NCBI GenBank assembly: GCA_009103225.1
Contig: RHPI01000818.1
Coordinates: forward strand, 316,911-363,943
Source: Chlorokybus atmophyticus
Lineage: Eukaryota; Streptophyta; Chlorokybophyceae; Chlorokybales; Chlorokybaceae
Direction: 5' to 3'
Length of the DNA: 47,033 nt
Position 1 is the stretch's first letter, and the number at the start of each line of letters is the position of its first letter. Below, piece by piece: positions 42,813 through 47,033 of this stretch. The translations under genes and the position numbers were made by a program. Under the pieces are notes generated by a model. That model was given only the letters and a program-made list of their open reading frames with translations. It was not told the DNA's origin and did not search any database.

Positions 42813-43150
42813 TGTAACGGTGTGCTACCTCCATAGAGGTTCCCCGCCCTTATTTAGGATTAAATAAGGGTCCCAACAGGATTATACAGCCTATTAAGCC
42901 ATATTAAAGCCGTTAACTTATGTTAAGGCCCAAATGTAGTGTTACTTATCTGTAACACTGATATCGACATGAGACATGAGTCTCATGTCGATATCAGCCG
43001 CATGGCGGCGCTGCTAACGCAGCGACCGCCATAGCCAGGGGATCTTCTGCTTCGGCAGTTGCCCCTGGCGGCGGCGGCGTGGGCGAGGTGGCTGGTGGTG
43101 GTGTTGGGGTAGGGGATTAAAGGGAGGGAGGCACTCCTCTCTCTCTTACA
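42813..43150 (+). repeat. 3' LTR of chromovirus
   Basis: It runs TGTAAC to TTACA, with the same 15-bp inverted repeat (stem arms 42959-42973 and 42982-42996). The loop differs from the 5' copy by one base while the stem is unchanged. Confidence 0.95.
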
Positions 43151-43642
43151 ACGCATGGCGTTATGATGTGATTAGCATCATGTGACGTGTTTTCATTATG
43201 ATAACGTGACCACGTTATCATTGGACCAAATTAAGGCATGATGGTCAAATTCGCATAATAGCATTTCAACCACAAGAGGAATATGATTCGTTGAAGTGCA
43301 CATATAGTTATCATGTTTATAGCATGATATGACGCAGAACGAGCAGTATGTCCTTGAACTGGGTAAGATGTATATATGCCGCTCAAGGTGTACATGACTT
43401 GTTGCATGCCGTAAGGCGTACCCAACTATTATACTTGTGATGTGCACATCATGCGCCCAACATGTACCTATAAAAGGAATTCAAGTGGAGGCTTAATATG
43501 AAGGGGGCAATTGCAAACAACATCATTGTCCCCAATACCATTTACTAATGGTGACTACACAAAAAGGGATGGTGTGTGCTACACATTTGTAGTACAGGAA
43601 ATCGAAGATGCTGCTTCGGTGGGGTAGTGTGTGTGTGCGTGN
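43151..43642. other. Right flank of chromovirus up to a one-base gap
   Basis: It begins with the target duplication ACGCA. ATGATAACGTG (43198-43208) and CACGTTATCAT (43211-43221) form an 11-bp palindrome with a two-base centre. GT-rich text (43626-43641) precedes a single N at 43642. No gene is recognised. Confidence 0.6.
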
Positions 43643-46600
43643 TGCAGATGCTACTTCGGCAGCTGGGTCATCAGCAGGTCTGCCGGTGACAGCTTTGAAC
43701 AAGCCTGAGAAGTTCAAGCCTAACGGCAGCGTCAGCATCCACGACTGGGTGGTCACTTTTGACAGCACTCAAGCGCCCGGTTAATGAGCACATTGCTGTT
43801 GCTCAGTTGCTCATGCCATCTGATGCTCTCGCCGAATGGGCGAGGCAGACAGAAGATGGTGCTGCCAAAACAGTGGAGGCACTTTTTCCAATTCTTGATG
43901 GAACGCTATGGTGGCATGGACCCGGCTACTCAGGCTCGCAACAAGCTCAGCAAGTTGCGCCAGAATGGTCGGGCGGCCTCAACCTATCTGCAGGAGTTTC
44001 AGGCATTGGTGGGTCGTGCGAACAGTGGCCTCATGCCCATGGACAAGGCTGAGCAGTTTGAGTTGTACAAGCGCGGCTTGGATGCGCGTGTGCGTGATCA
44101 GCTGCAGTACAACACGGCAACGGGACTTCCTTGGGTTCCAGAGGACTTGGCCAAGCTGCAGAAGCTGAGCGTGTACCTGTACAATGATGACACGACGGTG
44201 CAGGACAAGTCACATGTGGCAGTTTCGGCCAAGCCGCCGGGGGTGGGAGGAAAGCGTTTCTCTCATCCAAGTGCACACCTGGCAAACAAGGCGAAGACAT
44301 TTGGTGCTTCTACCAGTGGCGCACCTGCTGATGGTGCCATGCCTGCTGCGGCTCGCACCTGTTACGTCTGTCATCAGCCTGGCCACATCGCAAAGAACTG
44401 CCCAACCAAGGGGAAGGGCAAGGCCAAGAAGGTTGAATTGGATTAAGCCGTGACTGATGTAGGAGTGGTTGATAACCAATTGCTTGTACTAGTGGCAAAC
44501 TGGTTTGATGAGCTGTCCTAAGTGCATGTAATGACGCATGCATGGCAAGCACATAACAAGTTGCCACTTTTTGATGTTGAAAAGGTGGAAGTGCTTGTGT
44601 GTTGGTACATGTGGAGTTTAACATGCTTACCAATGTGTTGCACACTTTGACCAAATTGCAAAATAAGCACAGAACCTTAAGTGTGATAGTGATGGTGCCT
44701 AAATATCAAGGCCCATGGTTGAAACACACTCGAGGGGGGACTGTGTTGAAGCAATTTAGCAAGCGTGAAACAGGGACAGTGCGATTGTCAGCAATTCTAC
44801 TCAACCCTCGCATCAGTCACGGACTCTTGGCTACATTTCAAGGACGGGTAGTACCTCTGTTGTGGACATTCAGTGGCACAATGCAAGGGGTAAATAGTTC
44901 GTTCTTGATTGACACTGGTGCAACAAACAATTTCGTTGAGGAACAATGGGTTGTGCGCAACAAGATAGCGTGTAAACCCTCTGCATTTTCAGCTGCCGGT
45001 GCGGGGGGTGCGTTGCCAGTGAAAGGGGAAATAAAGATGGAAATTAAGATTGGTAATTATCATGCCACTCTTACTTTTATAGTGGTATCCATCGACATAT
45101 CAGGTGTTGATGTGGTATTAGGACAGGAATGGCAGGAGAATGTCAAAATTACATTGGATACTGGGGCACGCTTGTGCACAGTAAAGAAAAATCGTAAGCG
45201 TGTAACATTGTCTGTGAAAGGGTCACATAGCTTGGACCACAAGCAGCCCGACTCAGCGCTACTCACTGCACTGCAAGTGAAACGTGCGTTGCGCAAAAAC
45301 ACACCGGCTTTTCTGGTACACTTGACGTCGTCAGACAACTTTGTGCCGGGAAGTACAGAAGGTGTTGCAGACATCATTGAGAAATATCAAGATGTGTTCT
45401 CAGATGAGTTGGCAGGCTTACCTCCTGATCGAGGTGTCGGGCACACAATACCACTTATTCCTGATACTGAGCCTCCGTTTCGGCCTATATACAGGCTGAG
45501 CCCCCGAGAGAGGGGGGAAATGGAAACTCAAATCAAAGAGTTATTGGAAAAGGGATTAATTGAGCCGAGTTCTTCACCCTTTGGCGCGCCCATCTTGTTT
45601 GTGATGAAAAAGAATGGAAAGCTACGCATGTGTGTGGATTACTGTGCTTTGAACAAGATCACGGTAAAGAATCGATACCCGTTGCCCCGGATTGATGATG
45701 TGTTTGATAAACTGTCGAGAAAAGCGTACTTTGGTACGCTGGACTTGACAAGTGGTTATCATCAAATCCGAATTCATCCTTCTGATGTTTACAAGACAGC
45801 ATTCAGAACACCTTCGGGCCATTATCAATACAAAGTGTTACCTTTTAGATCAACTAATGCGCCCGCAGTGTTCCAGAAGGAAATGAATAAGATTTTTGGT
45901 GGCATACTTGGCAAGTATGTTATGGTTTACTTGGATGACATCATTGTCTTTAGTGAAACCAAGGAAAGAACATAAGCAGCACTTGAAAACGGTGTTCGCC
46001 TTGCTGCGTAAACATCGCTTGTTTGCCAACTTGTTAAAGTGTGACTTTTGCAAGACAGAGTTGCCATTCTTAGGGCATATTGTGAGTGGTGCGGGTGTAA
46101 AACCTGACCCTCGCAAAGTGCAAGTGGTAAAAGATTGGCCTCAACCTAAGAATATCCATCAATTGCGATCATTCTTGGGGCTGGCAAACTACTTTCGCAA
46201 GTTTATGATGGGGTACTCTACAGTTGTGGTACCTTTGACAAAACTGTTACGAAAGGATGCCCCATTCTCTTGGACAGCAACACACGAAGCTGCTATGCAA
46301 CAAGTGAAGCTGGCTTTGACTTCGGCACCAGTATTGGCATTGCCAAATTGGGATAAACACTTCACTGTGATTAGCGATGCCTCCCCCCTTGGGTGTGGTG
46401 CAGTATTGCTACAGGATGGCCGACCATGTGCTTATGAGAGTAGGAAATTCATCCCAGCAGAGGAACTACACTACTACTAAGCAAGAATTGCTTGGTATAC
46501 TGCATGCTCTTGAAACATGGCGATGTTACTTGGAGGGAGTTCGAGTCACAGTGGTGACTGATCACAACCCGTTGGTGTACTTCTCAACACAGCTAAACTT

Positions 46601-46983
46601 GTCGCGTAGGCAGGCTCGCTGGAATGAGTTTTTGTCGAGATTTACCTTTGAATGGGTATACCGGCCGGGCAGGACCAACGTGGCAGATCCTCTGAGTCGC
46701 TGTCCGTCATTGTTGGCAGTTATGCGTGCGCAGTTGCTTGCAACGCAGGGTTCATTGCCTCCTGATGATGAGTTTGTACAAGCTGGTTTACAGGGGTATG
46801 CATTAGACCCATGGTTCTCTGTACAACAGAATGTACAACAGAATGTACAACAGCTTGACAAAAGAGACAACTTGTATTATATGGGCGCCAGCTTGGTGAT
46901 ACCTGACCATGCTGGGTTGCGCATAAAATGCATTGCTGAAGTACACGATCCACCGTATATATATATATATATATACATGTATA

Positions 46984-47033
<50 letters not shown>
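43643..47033 (+). mobile_element. Second, truncated copy of the chromovirus interior
   Basis: From 43643 the sequence repeats 38036 onward at a constant offset of 5607. I saw no difference until the microsatellite, where the first TA run is 20 bases instead of 22. All frameshifts and stops of the first copy are shared. It starts mid-Gag directly after the single N and ends with the window inside the TA tract. Contents in order: rest of Gag with zinc knuckle (to 44446), protease-RT (44599-45975), RT thumb/RNase H (45896-46480), RNase H to integrase zinc finger. LTRs are absent. Confidence 0.95.
46956..47033. repeat. TA microsatellite at the window end
   Basis: (TA)10, CATGTATATG, (TA)9, CA, and (TA)14 to the last base. 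The sequence stops within the tract, as contigs often do. Confidence 0.95.

Larger units (their letters stand above)
36175..43150 (+). mobile_element. Full-length decayed Ty3/gypsy chromovirus
   Basis: LTRs at 36175-36508 and 42813-43150 are flanked by the 5-bp target duplication ACGCA (36170-36174 and 43151-43155). A primer-binding site and a polypurine tract are in place. Internal order is Gag with one CCHC knuckle, protease, RT, RNase H, integrase, chromodomain. The LTRs differ at well over 15 sites plus small indels (about 6%), so insertion is not recent. Several frameshifts, a nonsense codon and a TA microsatellite inactivate the coding region. Length is 6976 bases. Confidence 0.95.

Noticed and set aside
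1-47033. tRNA or rRNA genes
   Set aside because: Scanned by eye for T-loop GGTTCGA-type motifs with matching stems and for conserved rRNA words; none convincing.

Overview
The window is eukaryotic nuclear DNA dominated by transposable elements, with one well-supported host gene. Phase-consistent spliceosomal introns are present, many of them rich in CA/GT and GCATGC tracts. The host protein is secreted and carries a polyproline linker, and plant-type hAT, KDZ/Plavaka-like and Ty3/gypsy elements are present. Together these suggest a green-lineage alga (chlorophyte or streptophyte). This is an inference from style; no marker gene fixes the species.

Layout. 1-3213: a hAT DNA transposon with matching terminal inverted repeats and a four-exon transposase. 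3214-4900: a decayed gene with a Tudor-like segment followed by a C5 cytosine methyltransferase with four in-frame stops. 5040-16625: a large Ty3/gypsy LTR retrotransposon. Its order is Gag with two zinc knuckles, a long unrecognised spacer protein, retropepsin, a C5 cytosine methyltransferase, reverse transcriptase, RNase H, integrase and a PHD finger. It is interrupted at 10257-10725 by a solo LTR with a perfect 5-bp target duplication. 16.9-19.6 kb, minus strand: a broken KDZ/Plavaka-like transposase. 19.6-27.9 kb: mostly intergenic, with three unrecognised spliced coding remnants, a foldback inverted repeat of about 0.9 kb, and an assembly gap inside poly-G. 27903-33128, minus strand: a complete 12-exon gene for a secreted GH79-like glycoside hydrolase of 1146 residues with two tandem C-terminal modules. 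36175-43150: a full-length but decayed chromodomain Ty3/gypsy element (chromovirus) with LTRs, primer-binding site, polypurine tract and an ACGCA target duplication. 43643-47033: an apparently identical second copy of the middle of that chromovirus, joined at a single N and ending in a TA microsatellite.

The most notable object is the methyltransferase retrotransposon. It couples a DNA-modifying enzyme (between protease and RT) with a histone-reader-type finger (after integrase) in one mobile element. Retrotransposons that captured cytosine methyltransferases have been described in dinoflagellates and charophytes. The PHD finger, the extra spacer protein and the neighbouring second, unrelated methyltransferase pseudogene look less familiar to me. 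The duplicated chromovirus segment shares every frameshift of the first copy, so it is a segmental or assembly duplication and not an independent transposition.
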